Positions 9,047 to 17,755 of a stretch of 55,798 nucleotides of DNA are shown piece by piece. Both the position numbers and the translations under genes were made by a program. Within the stretch, counting starts at the first letter, position 1; each line of letters starts with the position of its first letter. The stretch comes from a bacterium (lineage in GTDB: Bacteria > Zhuqueibacterota > QNDG01 > JAFGCO01). The stretch lies in NCBI GenBank assembly GCA_016932575.1, contig JAFGCO010000023.1:1-55798 (forward strand). Reading direction: 5' to 3'. A model generated the notes under the pieces. That model did not search any database. It saw only the letters and a list, made by a program, of their open reading frames with translations, and was not told the DNA's origin.

Positions 9047-9439
9047 ATGAAATTATCCGATGCCGAGTGGCATCTCATGAACGCCTTATGGGAAGATTAT
9101 CCTGCCACAGCCCGTGATATCATGAAACGCCTGGATAGCCGGATTCAATGGGCCTATACCACCGTTAAAACCATGCTGACCCGCCTGGTAGGCAAAAATG
9201 CAATGTCTGAAGAAAAGAAAGGCAACACCAGCTTTTACACGCCGCTGGTTTCCCAGAAAAAAGCACAGCGCAGCGCACTGAAAAGTCTGGTTGACAAAGT
9301 ACTCGGAGGCACGGTTGAGCCCATCATGCACTATCTGGTTGAAGAAAAAAAATTGACATCCGAAGAACGTCACAAGCTGATCAGGCTTCTGGAAGACATG
9401 GATCATACAGCTGAGGAGAACAAAAATGAACCTGATTAA
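9047..9439 (+). CDS. BlaI/MecI-family transcriptional repressor
   Basis: The 130-residue product matches the penicillinase repressor family: a winged-helix N-terminal half with LSDAEWHLMNALW, TARDIMKRL and WAYTTVKTMLTRLV, and a C-terminal dimerisation part rich in charge. The family binds TACA/TGTA dyads as a dimer and is inactivated by proteolysis triggered by a BlaR1-type membrane protease. The start at 9047 is chosen because AAGGAG (9035-9040) sits just upstream; an earlier in-frame ATG at 9026 lies inside the third operator and has no ribosome site. Its end overlaps the M56 protease gene by 14 bases, so both are one operon. Confidence 0.93.
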   Translation: MKLSDAEWHLMNALWEDYPATARDIMKRLDSRIQWAYTTVKTMLTRLVGKNAMSEEKKGNTSFYTPLVSQKKAQRSALKSLVDKVLGGTVEPIMHYLVEEKKLTSEERHKLIRLLEDMDHTAEENKNEPD

Positions 9440-12400
9440 TGATTTCGCACATGGCTGGTGGCAGTGGATGGGATCCATGTTCTGGCAGGTCGGTTTACTC
9501 ATTGCCATCATCAGTGGGATTGATTTTCTCATCAGAAAATGGGCATGGCCCCAGATACGTTATGGACTGTGGTTGGTTGTATTACTGAAACTATTACTGC
9601 CCCCCTCCTGCTCATCACCGGTCAGCCTCATCTCCCGGGCACAGCCTCAAATCCATGAGAATATTAACAAAACACTGCTCCTGGATCAAATCGGCCGTGA
9701 ACAATGGCCGGTTGCCGATTCTGACCATTCAGCGGACACTCCTGTTACGGATAATCCTGTGGCCGGGAATCCGGTATTGACTGAAAATCCACAGGAATTG
9801 AAATCCCCCTCACGGGTTTCGAAAACAGAAACAGCCCTTTCATGGCAGAGCATTTCCCTGATCGTCTGGCTGACCGGTATTGTCATTTTTTCAATAATTC
9901 TGCTTCTTAAAATGTCCCTTCTAAGGCACTGGCACGATCAGCAGCAAGAAAAATCCATTCCATCCTGGTTTCATGAGATGCTGGTTGAAACCGCATCCGC
10001 CTTTCAAATTAATCATCTGCCAGCTATTGTTTTTCACAATCAGGTGAAAACACCGGCCGTTTATGGTCTGTTCAAACCTGTTATGCTGCTGCCGACAGAT
10101 TATTTTAAACAGTTAACCAAAAATGACGCCCGACATGTACTGCTGCATGAACTGGCCCATTTAAAACGGGGAGACCTTTGGATGCATGGACTCTGCCTGT
10201 TTTTACAAATTATGTATTGGTTCAATCCCCTGTTAATCTGGGTTCGCAGACAAATGAAAATGATCAGAGAAATTTGCTGCGACCTGACTGTCGCCAATGT
10301 ATTAAAAGAGGATACCATGGCATACCGGCAAACATTACTCAACACAGCCAGGGAAATGCTGACAGAAAACATGTCTCCGGGACTCGGACTGCTGGGTGTA
10401 TTTGAAGATCCGTTCCGGCTCATTCCCCGGTTGAAATGGCTTGAAAAAAACACCTGGAAAAGAAGAAATCTGATCTTAATAACCTCTCTGCTGATCAGTT
10501 TGACTATATCAGCCGCAATTGTTCCCATGGCTGCGATGAAACCTGTGAAAATGCTGTCCCGGGGCTCGGTAAGCACAGAATTTTCCATTGGGGAACCGGT
10601 AACAATAAATCCAGATTCTGTTGAACTTCATATTAAATTGAAAAAGGTGGATGACCTCTACGCTGCGGTTCTGCCCATGTGCGGATTGTCCACATCCCAG
10701 GATCAAACCGCTGCCATCATCCTTCAAAAGCTGCTGACCGAACAAAAAATCAAACCTAAGGGCAGCTTGTTCGCACGATTTTTCAGCGATCCTGAACAGG
10801 TGCCGCCGGAAAAACATATCTGGGAGATCGGTGTTCCGGTCAAGCCGGGCACCCGGGTGAAAGAACCCTTGAAAACCATCCGTATCAATAAAATGCAGGT
10901 TGCCACTGCTTCACTGACCGGGATGAAGGGCACCGAGGCCATATGGAACCGGTTTATTCAGCAAATCCAGGATGAAGGGCTGGTCCCCTGTTTTCCCCAT
11001 GCGTATGAAATTTATAAGGCACCGCCTGAAAACAAACCCTTCTGGTGGCATACGGAAATGCAGCTGCAGGCTTTCCGGCCGGATAAAGGGTATCCGGGTC
11101 TTAATATCTCCTATAAGAAATCGGATCCTAAAACCGCAGTGATCCTGCCTGTGTACGGCGATTATTACAAACATGCGAAAGTCCTTGAACAGCTCAATAA
11201 TTATCTGAAAACAAATAATATAAAAACCGCCGGACCGGCATTCGGCCTGTACTATACACCCGAAACCGAAACCCACCGGGACCATCTTTACTGGGAGATC
11301 GGCATTCCGGTCAAAGAGGCTGTGAAAGTCGAGGCCCCGTACGAACTTCGGCAGATTGAATCCCATCTGGTCGCATCGGCCTGTTTTCAAGGTCCCTTTA
11401 ATATGGAACACCCCTGGAGCCCATTTCTGATGCAGCTGATCCTTGACGGGTATCTGCCCGTCAATCCCGGTGTTGAAATCTGGAAAGACCATGGCAGAAA
11501 TTCCACGACTGAGCTGCAAATCGGTGTGATCAGACTGGGTGATACAGGCAACTTGATCCAAAACTTGACTGAAGATATTGTCAAATCAGTAACCGGTACA
11601 GCCAGATCGAAAAATGTGGCGGATGACAAAAAACAAATGGGCATATATGCCCTTGAAAAAATACATCCCCAATGGATGATCATTCAGCGGATGAAAGGTT
11701 CCTATGAGCAGGCGCCCGTCATTTTCAGCAAACTTGATGATTACTGCAAAGCTGTTGGAATACAAAAAGCCGGTGATCCTGTCATCCGGCAGTATAACAA
11801 TGCGGATATTACCCCCGTATACGAATTACTCTGGGATGCGGGCTATGTGATCAAAGAAAAAGTCAATGTGGCAGCCCCCTTCGAGGTCATCCAGGTCCCG
11901 GAAAAAGAAATTATCCGTCATAAAGTCAAACAGGGGCACGACACGCATCATATGGCGCAGCAGCTCTCGGCCTGGTTTCTGCACTATAATTACCGGCCCG
12001 GTGTCCCTACCCATATTGTCTGGACCCACGGACTGTTCAGCGTCGATAATCCGCAGCCTCCTCTGGAAGTGTGGCAGGAGGTTCTTCCAATGGATCCACC
12101 CTATGAACCTGTCAATCTGGAATACTGTCATGAGTCTTCTTCCAAAAAGGCGTTGCTTCTGCCGATGAAAGGCTCCCGATCCAAAGAACTGGAAGCCATC
12201 AGACAGGTTCAGGCCTATGTAAGGAAAAATAAAATCGTCACCACAGGATCTCCTTTTATCCGGTATCTGGAAAATGATGAAATCGTACCGGAGGAGAAAA
12301 TGCGATGGCAGGCCGGTGTCATTCTGGATAATGATACAAAAATTCAAATTTCAGATCCCTATATGATCGAATGGTTTTCAGGAGGCGCTTTCTGTTCAGA

Positions 12401-12575
12401 AAGGATTGAGAGTGATCAACTGGAACTCGAGACAAATCAATGGCTGGCTTTTGTATTGAATTTTACCATGAATGGATACACAGCAAAAGGCTACCCGATA
12501 AAAATCGTGCATCAGTCTAAACAGAAACCATATGATCTGGAGTTATGCTGGACTGTTGACTGTCAAACCAGGTAA
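9426..12575 (+). CDS. BlaR1-type M56 metalloprotease fused to four GyrI-like ligand-binding domains
   Basis: A 1049-residue membrane protein. Residues 1-370 are an M56 module: membrane helices near 20-37, 45-60, 142-162 and 347-368, the zinc-protease motif HELAH at 241-245, and a conserved REICCDL at 281-287. Where BlaR1/MecR1 has a penicillin-binding sensor, this protein has four tandem domains of about 150 residues each (about 400-550, 558-705, 738-890, 896-1047). They share repeated landmarks: a WEIGVPV/WEIGIPV/WDAGYVI/WQAGVIL strand and a LP-x-x-G segment, as in GyrI-like (AraC effector-binding) small-molecule domains. The likely role is to sense a ligand outside the membrane and to cleave or release the BlaI-type repressor encoded just upstream. 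GAGGAG precedes the start. The ligand is unknown. Confidence 0.87.
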   Translation: MNLINDFAHGWWQWMGSMFWQVGLLIAIISGIDFLIRKWAWPQIRYGLWLVVLLKLLLPPSCSSPVSLISRAQPQIHENINKTLLLDQIGREQWPVADSDHSADTPVTDNPVAGNPVLTENPQELKSPSRVSKTETALSWQSISLIVWLTGIVIFSIILLLKMSLLRHWHDQQQEKSIPSWFHEMLVETASAFQINHLPAIVFHNQVKTPAVYGLFKPVMLLPTDYFKQLTKNDARHVLLHELAHLKRGDLWMHGLCLFLQIMYWFNPLLIWVRRQMKMIREICCDLTVANVLKEDTMAYRQTLLNTAREMLTENMSPGLGLLGVFEDPFRLIPRLKWLEKNTWKRRNLILITSLLISLTISAAIVPMAAMKPVKMLSRGSVSTEFSIGEPVTINPDSVELHIKLKKVDDLYAAVLPMCGLSTSQDQTAAIILQKLLTEQKIKPKGSLFARFFSDPEQVPPEKHIWEIGVPVKPGTRVKEPLKTIRINKMQVATASLTGMKGTEAIWNRFIQQIQDEGLVPCFPHAYEIYKAPPENKPFWWHTEMQLQAFRPDKGYPGLNISYKKSDPKTAVILPVYGDYYKHAKVLEQLNNYLKTNNIKTAGPAFGLYYTPETETHRDHLYWEIGIPVKEAVKVEAPYELRQIESHLVASACFQGPFNMEHPWSPFLMQLILDGYLPVNPGVEIWKDHGRNSTTELQIGVIRLGDTGNLIQNLTEDIVKSVTGTARSKNVADDKKQMGIYALEKIHPQWMIIQRMKGSYEQAPVIFSKLDDYCKAVGIQKAGDPVIRQYNNADITPVYELLWDAGYVIKEKVNVAAPFEVIQVPEKEIIRHKVKQGHDTHHMAQQLSAWFLHYNYRPGVPTHIVWTHGLFSVDNPQPPLEVWQEVLPMDPPYEPVNLEYCHESSSKKALLLPMKGSRSKELEAIRQVQAYVRKNKIVTTGSPFIRYLENDEIVPEEKMRWQAGVILDNDTKIQISDPYMIEWFSGGAFCSERIESDQLELETNQWLAFVLNFTMNGYTAKGYPIKIVHQSKQKPYDLELCWTVDCQTR

Positions 12576-12710
12576 TTATATATTGATATTCCGGGAAATC
12601 CGGTATATATTCATCCGGACTCTTTTAAAATAACGCTTGCATCAACCATCGAAAACATGTATGTTGAACCGTTTCGGCAACATAATCTGAATATCATCGT
12701 AATTTAAACC

Positions 12711-13295
12711 ATGACTGAAAAAGCGCGTTGTTTATGGGCCACAGATGTTCCGGATATCTACATCCGGTATCATGATGTGGAATGGGGAGTTCCTGTTTAT
12801 AACGATCGGATTCTCTTCGAATTCCTGATTCTCGAAGGATTTCAGGCCGGTCTTTCCTGGCTGACCGTATTGAAAAAACGGGAGTACTTTCGTATGGCCT
12901 TTGATGATTTCGACGTTTATAAAATCAGTCAATATGATGAGAATAAGATATCAGAGCTGATTCAAAATGCCGGTATTATTCGAAACAAACAGAAAATAAA
13001 TGCCGCCATTACCAACGCACGAGCATTTCTTGATCTTCAAGCCGCATTCGATTCTTTCAGCAATTATATGTGGCGTTTTGTGGACAGTTCTCCCATTGTG
13101 AATCATTGGAAATCCGACCAGGAAGTCCCGGCCACTTCCAGCATATCAGATCAACTCAGCAAAGATTTATACAGCCGTGGTTTTAAATTTGTTGGTTCTA
13201 CGATTATGTATGCGCATATGCAGGCCGTGGGTATGGTCAACGACCATTTGATTCATTGTTTTCGGCACCAGGAAATCATCGAAGGGTACAAATAA
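12711..13295 (+). CDS. tag: DNA-3-methyladenine glycosylase I
   Basis: Tag removes 3-methyladenine from alkylated DNA in base excision repair. The 194-residue length fits. The N-terminal RCLWA and YHDVEWGVP motifs are present, and the structural zinc site of the family is complete: Cys7 and His21 near the start, and the His-x3-Cys of NDHLIHC near the end. The LEGFQAGLSW segment, which helps form the base pocket, is clear. The gene starts 135 bases after the M56 gene and 13 bases before the phosphatase gene, so it may be read with the latter. Confident. Confidence 0.96.
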   Translation: MTEKARCLWATDVPDIYIRYHDVEWGVPVYNDRILFEFLILEGFQAGLSWLTVLKKREYFRMAFDDFDVYKISQYDENKISELIQNAGIIRNKQKINAAITNARAFLDLQAAFDSFSNYMWRFVDSSPIVNHWKSDQEVPATSSISDQLSKDLYSRGFKFVGSTIMYAHMQAVGMVNDHLIHCFRHQEIIEGYK

Positions 13296-13308
13296 GAATC
13301 CTATATGC

Positions 13309-14397
13309 ATGAAACTATTGAATAAAATCAAACACTCTTATCGCCTCTTGACAAGCGATCTAAGTCTGCCGGATATCATCCAGGGCATGAAAAGCGATGC
13401 ATCAAGCACCTATCGTTTTTACAGTAAAAATTCCAATTCTCAAGAACAGCCCATGATGAAAAAACAAAGATTTTTCAGGCTCTTGAAAAATCTCTTTCTT
13501 GCCTTTATTAAAAAACTGACTCCGGCCCGTCGGATTGCATATGTGATCGCTCTGATTCTTTTTTTCGCAGGTATTAGTCACAATCAAGGCGAAAGCAGAA
13601 TGGTGCTCGGTTTTCTCCTGATGAATATTCTTCTTGCCGCGGAACTGGCGGATAAATTGACCGCAAAAGACGAACTGGATATCGCCCGAAATATTCAGAT
13701 CAATATGATGCCGGAACGCCCGCCGGAAGACGACCGCTTCGAAATCGCCTTCCAGTACGATTCTGCGAATACAGTAGGCGGCGACTTTTACGACTTCCTT
13801 GTTTCCCCGAACATGGATGGATTCATCGCTATGGTCGGGGATATTTCCGGAAAGGGCATGGAAGCGGCATTGCACATGGTTCAGGTGCATGCGCTCATCC
13901 ACAGCATTCCCTATCCTTCCAATCTTCAAATCATGCTGGCCAATTTAAATAAGCAATTGCAGGTGCTTTTTCCTCCAAAACAATTTTTGACTGCCAATTT
14001 TCTGAAAATTAAAAGTACGAATATATTTGAATTCTACCGGGCAGGCCATCTGCCGCTTTATCATTGCTCTGTAATAAACGGCCGCTGCAATCCGGTTTCA
14101 CCGTCAGGAATCGGATTGGGATTAACCGGCAAAGGGCAGTTACTTGAACATCTTGAAAAAGCAGATATTAAAAGCGCATCCGGAGATGTCCTCTGCCTGT
14201 GCACGGATGGTGCTATAGAGACTGAAAACACCGAAGGCATTGAATTTGGAGAAAACCGGCTGATTAACACATTAAATGGCATGAAACAGAAAAATGCAGA
14301 CCAGATTCTTCAAGGTCTGATCAATGAAATAGGCAAATTCAGGGGACATGCAGAAAAGAAAGATGATATCACTCTGCTTGTCATTAAAGTTAAATAA
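13309..14397 (+). CDS. SpoIIE/PP2C-type serine phosphatase with membrane segment
   Basis: A 362-residue protein. A cytoplasmic N-terminal part is followed by hydrophobic segments at about 75-110 and a short linker (LDIARNIQINMMP) like the helices that link sensors to RsbU/SpoIIE phosphatase domains. The catalytic domain is at about 145-360: VGGDFYDF, GDISGKGMEAAL and CTDGAIETEN carry the metal-binding aspartates expected of the PP2C family. Such enzymes dephosphorylate anti-sigma-factor antagonists or similar partners. No anti-sigma or antagonist gene is visible in the window, so its target is unknown. It starts 13 bases after tag, consistent with co-transcription. Confidence 0.9.
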   Translation: MKLLNKIKHSYRLLTSDLSLPDIIQGMKSDASSTYRFYSKNSNSQEQPMMKKQRFFRLLKNLFLAFIKKLTPARRIAYVIALILFFAGISHNQGESRMVLGFLLMNILLAAELADKLTAKDELDIARNIQINMMPERPPEDDRFEIAFQYDSANTVGGDFYDFLVSPNMDGFIAMVGDISGKGMEAALHMVQVHALIHSIPYPSNLQIMLANLNKQLQVLFPPKQFLTANFLKIKSTNIFEFYRAGHLPLYHCSVINGRCNPVSPSGIGLGLTGKGQLLEHLEKADIKSASGDVLCLCTDGAIETENTEGIEFGENRLINTLNGMKQKNADQILQGLINEIGKFRGHAEKKDDITLLVIKVK

Positions 14398-14481
14398 ATT
14401 TTAGAATAAATATTCATCTCACGTGTATATTCAAAGGAACCCGATAATCGATTGCGTGTTGATATAAACGAGGAGAACAAA

Positions 14482-14946
14482 ATGGAATCCCTGAAAAATT
14501 TTTTCACACCGGAAGTGTTGTGGTTTATGGCCGGCATTCTGTTATTGATTATGGAATTTGCTACGCCAGGACTGGTCATTTTCTTTTTCGGCGTTGGAGC
14601 GATTGTGGTGGGAGTTGTTTGTTTGCTTTTTGATCCTTCATTCACAATACAATTGGTAATATTTCTAAGTGCTTCCCTGATTCTGCTCTTTTCCCTTCGC
14701 AAATGGTTAAAAAAAGTATTTCTTGGCCGTAAAAGCGAATTGGAATCGGAGATCATCGATACACTCGACAGTTTTGTGGGAGAAAAGGCTGTCGTCCTTG
14801 AAAAAATTACGCCTCGGGCAGCCGGCTCTGTTGAGCTTCATGGAACCCATTGGAAAGCGGAATCAGATCAGGAAATAAAAAAAGGAACAACCGTGAAAGT
14901 GATTGGAAAGAAAAATCTGGTATTAAAAGTAAAACCAATTCAATAA
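14482..14946 (+). CDS. NfeD-like membrane protein
   Basis: The short (no serine protease domain) form of NfeD, 154 residues. Membrane helices occupy about residues 10-75, followed by a C-terminal OB-fold with VGEKAVVLEKITP, GSVELHGTHWKAES and KKGTTVKVIG, the classical order for NfeD C-terminal domains. Start 14482 is preferred over an upstream in-frame codon because GAGGAG lies about 7 bases before it. It is followed after 16 bases by an SPFH protein gene; the NfeD/SPFH pair is widespread and thought to act in membrane-domain organisation or quality control. Confidence 0.9.
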   Translation: MESLKNFFTPEVLWFMAGILLLIMEFATPGLVIFFFGVGAIVVGVVCLLFDPSFTIQLVIFLSASLILLFSLRKWLKKVFLGRKSELESEIIDTLDSFVGEKAVVLEKITPRAAGSVELHGTHWKAESDQEIKKGTTVKVIGKKNLVLKVKPIQ

Positions 14947-14962
14947 AATCAGGAGGTGCATT

Positions 14963-15898
14963 ATGACAGCAATCGGATGGATTTTCGGATTATTGATTCT
15001 TTTTGTGATTATTACAATTTCAAAAACAGCAAAAATCGTCCCCCAGAAGACCGCATTTATTGTTGAAAGATTGGGAAAATACAAGATCACACTCGAACCG
15101 GGATTTCATATACTCATCCCCTGGTTTGACAAAGTTGCCTATAAGCATACACTGAAAGAACAGGCGGTGGATGTCCCGCCCCAGGTCTGTATCACGCGGG
15201 ACAATATCTCTGTTGAAGTGGATGGCATTCTTTACATGCAGGTGATGGATCCGGTTAAAGCATCCTACGGAATCAACGATTACCGTTTCGCCTCCACGCA
15301 GCTCGCCCAGACAACCATGCGAAGCATTATCGGTAAAATGGACCTGGATAAGACATTTGAAGAGCGTGAAACCATCAATGCGACAATTGTTCAGGCTGTG
15401 GACAAAGCTTCTGATCCCTGGGGTGTCAAAGTGACCCGATACGAAGTGAAAAACATTACACCTCCTCAGAGTATCAAAGATGCCATGGAAAAACAGATGC
15501 GTGCCGAACGTGAAAAACGGGCCACTATTGCGGAATCTGAAGGGGACCGCCAGGCCAAAATTAACCGAGCAGAAGGTGAAAAACAAAGCATGATTGCTCA
15601 GTCTGAAGGTGAAAAACAAAAACGGATTAACGAAGCCGAGGGCCGGGCCGCTGAAATTGAAAAAGTGGCCATGGCGACCGCCAAAGGAATCCGCGAAATC
15701 GGAAAATCGATTGAACTGCCCGGCGGTGAAAATGCGGTCAATCTTCGAATTGCCGAACAATATCTGCAGGAATTCGGAAAACTTGCCCAGACCAACAATT
15801 CTTTGATTATCCCATCCAATCTCTCGGATATTGCAAGTGTTATCAAATCGGCCAGCTCTGTGCTTAAAGAAATGAAAATGGAAAAAGAAGTTCAATAA
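14963..15898 (+). CDS. SPFH/Band 7 (stomatin/QmcA-like) protein
   Basis: A 311-residue membrane-anchored prohibitin-family protein. One N-terminal helix (about 4-20) is followed by the Band 7 domain (VPQKTAFIVERLGKY, EPGFHILIPWFD, VDGILYMQV) and a long coiled coil with three near-repeats of the type AEGEKQ (about 185-225). The end has SNLSDIASVI, typical of stomatin-like proteins with an NfeD partner. AGGAGG lies 6-8 bases before the ATG. It forms an operon with the upstream NfeD gene and is followed by a strong terminator at 15920. Exact cellular role is not settled for this family. Confidence 0.93.
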   Translation: MTAIGWIFGLLILFVIITISKTAKIVPQKTAFIVERLGKYKITLEPGFHILIPWFDKVAYKHTLKEQAVDVPPQVCITRDNISVEVDGILYMQVMDPVKASYGINDYRFASTQLAQTTMRSIIGKMDLDKTFEERETINATIVQAVDKASDPWGVKVTRYEVKNITPPQSIKDAMEKQMRAEREKRATIAESEGDRQAKINRAEGEKQSMIAQSEGEKQKRINEAEGRAAEIEKVAMATAKGIREIGKSIELPGGENAVNLRIAEQYLQEFGKLAQTNNSLIIPSNLSDIASVIKSASSVLKEMKMEKEVQ

Positions 15899-15919
15899 TT
15901 TAACTTTTCATTCTTTCCA

Positions 15920-15955
15920 AAGCCCTTTCAATTGTGTATATTGAAAGGGCTTTTA
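15920..15955 (+). terminator. Rho-independent terminator after the SPFH gene
   Basis: A 13-bp perfect stem starting AAGCCCTTT and returning as AAAGGGCTT, with a short AT-rich loop, is followed by TTTT and an AT-rich run. It ends the NfeD/SPFH operon and separates it from the SDR gene. Confidence 0.9.
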
Positions 15956-15977
15956 TTATGTTTTTAAACAAATCGGC

Positions 15978-16748
15978 ATGAATATGAAAACAATCTTTGA
16001 TATTCGACAAAAAATCGCGCTTGTCACGGGCTCCAGCCAGGGCATCGGACTGACCCTGGCAAAAGGACTTGCCGAAAATGGCGCCATCACCATCCTCAAT
16101 GGAAGACAGGCCGATAAGCTCACTCAGGCTGCCGATCGTATTCAAATTCAGGGATATCAAATCCATACATCCGCATTTGATGTTTCCGATGATAATCAGG
16201 TGAGCGCTGCTGTTCAAACAATTGAAGATAAAATCGGCCCAATCGACATTCTCGTAAATAATGCCGGTATCAATATTCGGAATCCGTTAGAAGCCTATGA
16301 TAATACAGATTGGGATCAGCTTATGAATACCAATTTAAAAGGCGCTTATCTCGTTTCAAAACACGTCGCACAATATATGATCATGAGAAAACGCGGAAAA
16401 ATTATCAATATTTGCTCAATGCAGAGCGAGCTGGGCCGTAAAACCATCACGCCTTATGCAGCTTCAAAAGGCGGACTGAAAATGCTGACCAAAGGGATGG
16501 CCGTTGAATGGGGGCAGTATCATATTCAAGTGAACGGCATCGGACCCGGATATTTCAGGACCGATATGACAAAACCCTTATGGACAAATCCTGATTTTGA
16601 TACATGGCTTCGAAACCGTACACCTGCGCACCGCTGGGGAGAGCCGGAAGAACTGACCGGTCCGCTCATTTTTTTAGCTTCGAGCGCATCCGATTATGTC
16701 AATGGCCACATTCTGTATGTCGACGGCGGTCTGTTGGCCAGCATATAG
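15978..16748 (+). CDS. Short-chain dehydrogenase/reductase, gluconate 5-dehydrogenase-like
   Basis: A classical SDR of 256 residues. The cofactor loop TGSSQGIG is at about 15-22, NNAGI near 92, and the catalytic Ser, Tyr-x3-Lys near 144 and 157-161 (CSMQS, YAASK). The C-terminal YVNGHILYVDGG is typical of sugar or polyol SDRs, and the overall text resembles gluconate 5-dehydrogenase/3-oxoacyl reductase-like sequences. The substrate is not proven. The start is either the ATG at 15978 or 15984; neither has a strong ribosome site. Neighbours give no pathway hint. Confidence 0.88.
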   Translation: MNMKTIFDIRQKIALVTGSSQGIGLTLAKGLAENGAITILNGRQADKLTQAADRIQIQGYQIHTSAFDVSDDNQVSAAVQTIEDKIGPIDILVNNAGINIRNPLEAYDNTDWDQLMNTNLKGAYLVSKHVAQYMIMRKRGKIINICSMQSELGRKTITPYAASKGGLKMLTKGMAVEWGQYHIQVNGIGPGYFRTDMTKPLWTNPDFDTWLRNRTPAHRWGEPEELTGPLIFLASSASDYVNGHILYVDGGLLASI

Positions 16749-16842
16749 AATCAGATGAGACGAATCGCTGTATCTTTTCAAATATGATTTTCGTTTCTTA
16801 AATTTAAATAAAACGATATTCAACATATCAGACAGGATATAA

Positions 16843-17469
16843 ATGGCCTTTATCACATTTCTGATGCAAACCGTCGGCATTTCTTTGTCCGGTGTCATGG
16901 CGCCGGGACCTATTACTGCAGTCACCATTGGAAAAGGAAGCGCATCACCTCATGCCGGCGCTAAAATTGCCATTGGGCACGGTATCGTGGAATTTCCGCT
17001 GATGATCGCCCTTTATTTCGGCTTCGGCAAATTAATTGAACTATGGCCCATAAAAGCAGCGATTGGTCTGATCGGGGGGATCTTTTTACTCTGGATGGGA
17101 ACCGGCATGCTGAAAAGCATTAAAGCTGCGGTGGTAACAACCCATGAAAACCGTTCGGCAACCAATGCCGGTATCATGCTTACACTTGGTAATCCCTATT
17201 TTTTGGTCTGGTGGGTTTCAGTCGGTGCATTTCTGGTATTCCGCGCCATGGCGTTCGGCATCTGGGGATTCATTTTTTTCGCACTGGTTCACTGGCTGTG
17301 TGATTTTTTCTGGCTGTATTTTCTCTCTGCTGCCACACATAAGGGGAGTCATTTTTTCGGAAAAAAATTTCAGCAAATTCTGTTCGGTATCTGCGGAATT
17401 TTTCTGATATTTTTCAGCGGCAAGTTTTTCTATGATGCCGTTGTCATACTGGTGCAAAATTCCAGATAA
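16843..17469 (+). CDS. LysE-type translocator family protein
   Basis: A 208-residue inner-membrane protein with about six hydrophobic segments. The N-terminal GVMAPGPITAVTIGKG and the following HGIVEFPL match the LysE/RhtB exporter family signature (PGP, then a helix with a glycine-rich start), and LTLGNPYFLVWW corresponds to the NP motif of the second half. Family members export amino acids or small metabolites. The substrate is unknown; the distance from the lysine genes gives no support for lysine. Confidence 0.85.
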   Translation: MAFITFLMQTVGISLSGVMAPGPITAVTIGKGSASPHAGAKIAIGHGIVEFPLMIALYFGFGKLIELWPIKAAIGLIGGIFLLWMGTGMLKSIKAAVVTTHENRSATNAGIMLTLGNPYFLVWWVSVGAFLVFRAMAFGIWGFIFFALVHWLCDFFWLYFLSAATHKGSHFFGKKFQQILFGICGIFLIFFSGKFFYDAVVILVQNSR

Positions 17470-17755
17470 ACCCGATTTTGTATGACTTCTTGTGGCAAAT
17501 GGACACAATGAGATGCAGCAACAGTTGTGTTAAATTGCAACAGTCCATGAGACATATCACTTCTTTCTATAACATAATGTCAATATTATCATAGGATTAA
17601 AATATTTCTATCTTATGGCACATCAATTGCTTTGAATCACGCCAATACTGTTTTATTCATCAAAAAAACTGAATATAAATATATAGAAACATTTTATATT
17701 TGAAAACCGTACACAATTTATTATTCCGTACAATTTCAAGTTCAAGGAGAAATAT

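Noticed and set aside
8884-9078. Minus-strand ORF ending in a Lys/Arg-rich tail
   Set aside because: It runs through the BlaI promoter and operators and has no homology I recognise; only the GC-rich end (8884-8920) looks at all coding and may be an old remnant.
12576-12707. In-frame open stretch after the M56 gene stop (43 codons)
   Set aside because: A run this long without a stop is expected fairly often by chance, it has no start codon with a ribosome site, and the M56 protein already has four full domains.
15020-15895. Long minus-strand ORF (291 codons) opposite the SPFH gene
   Set aside because: It is a shadow of the SPFH gene, Phe- and His-rich as expected from its reverse complement.
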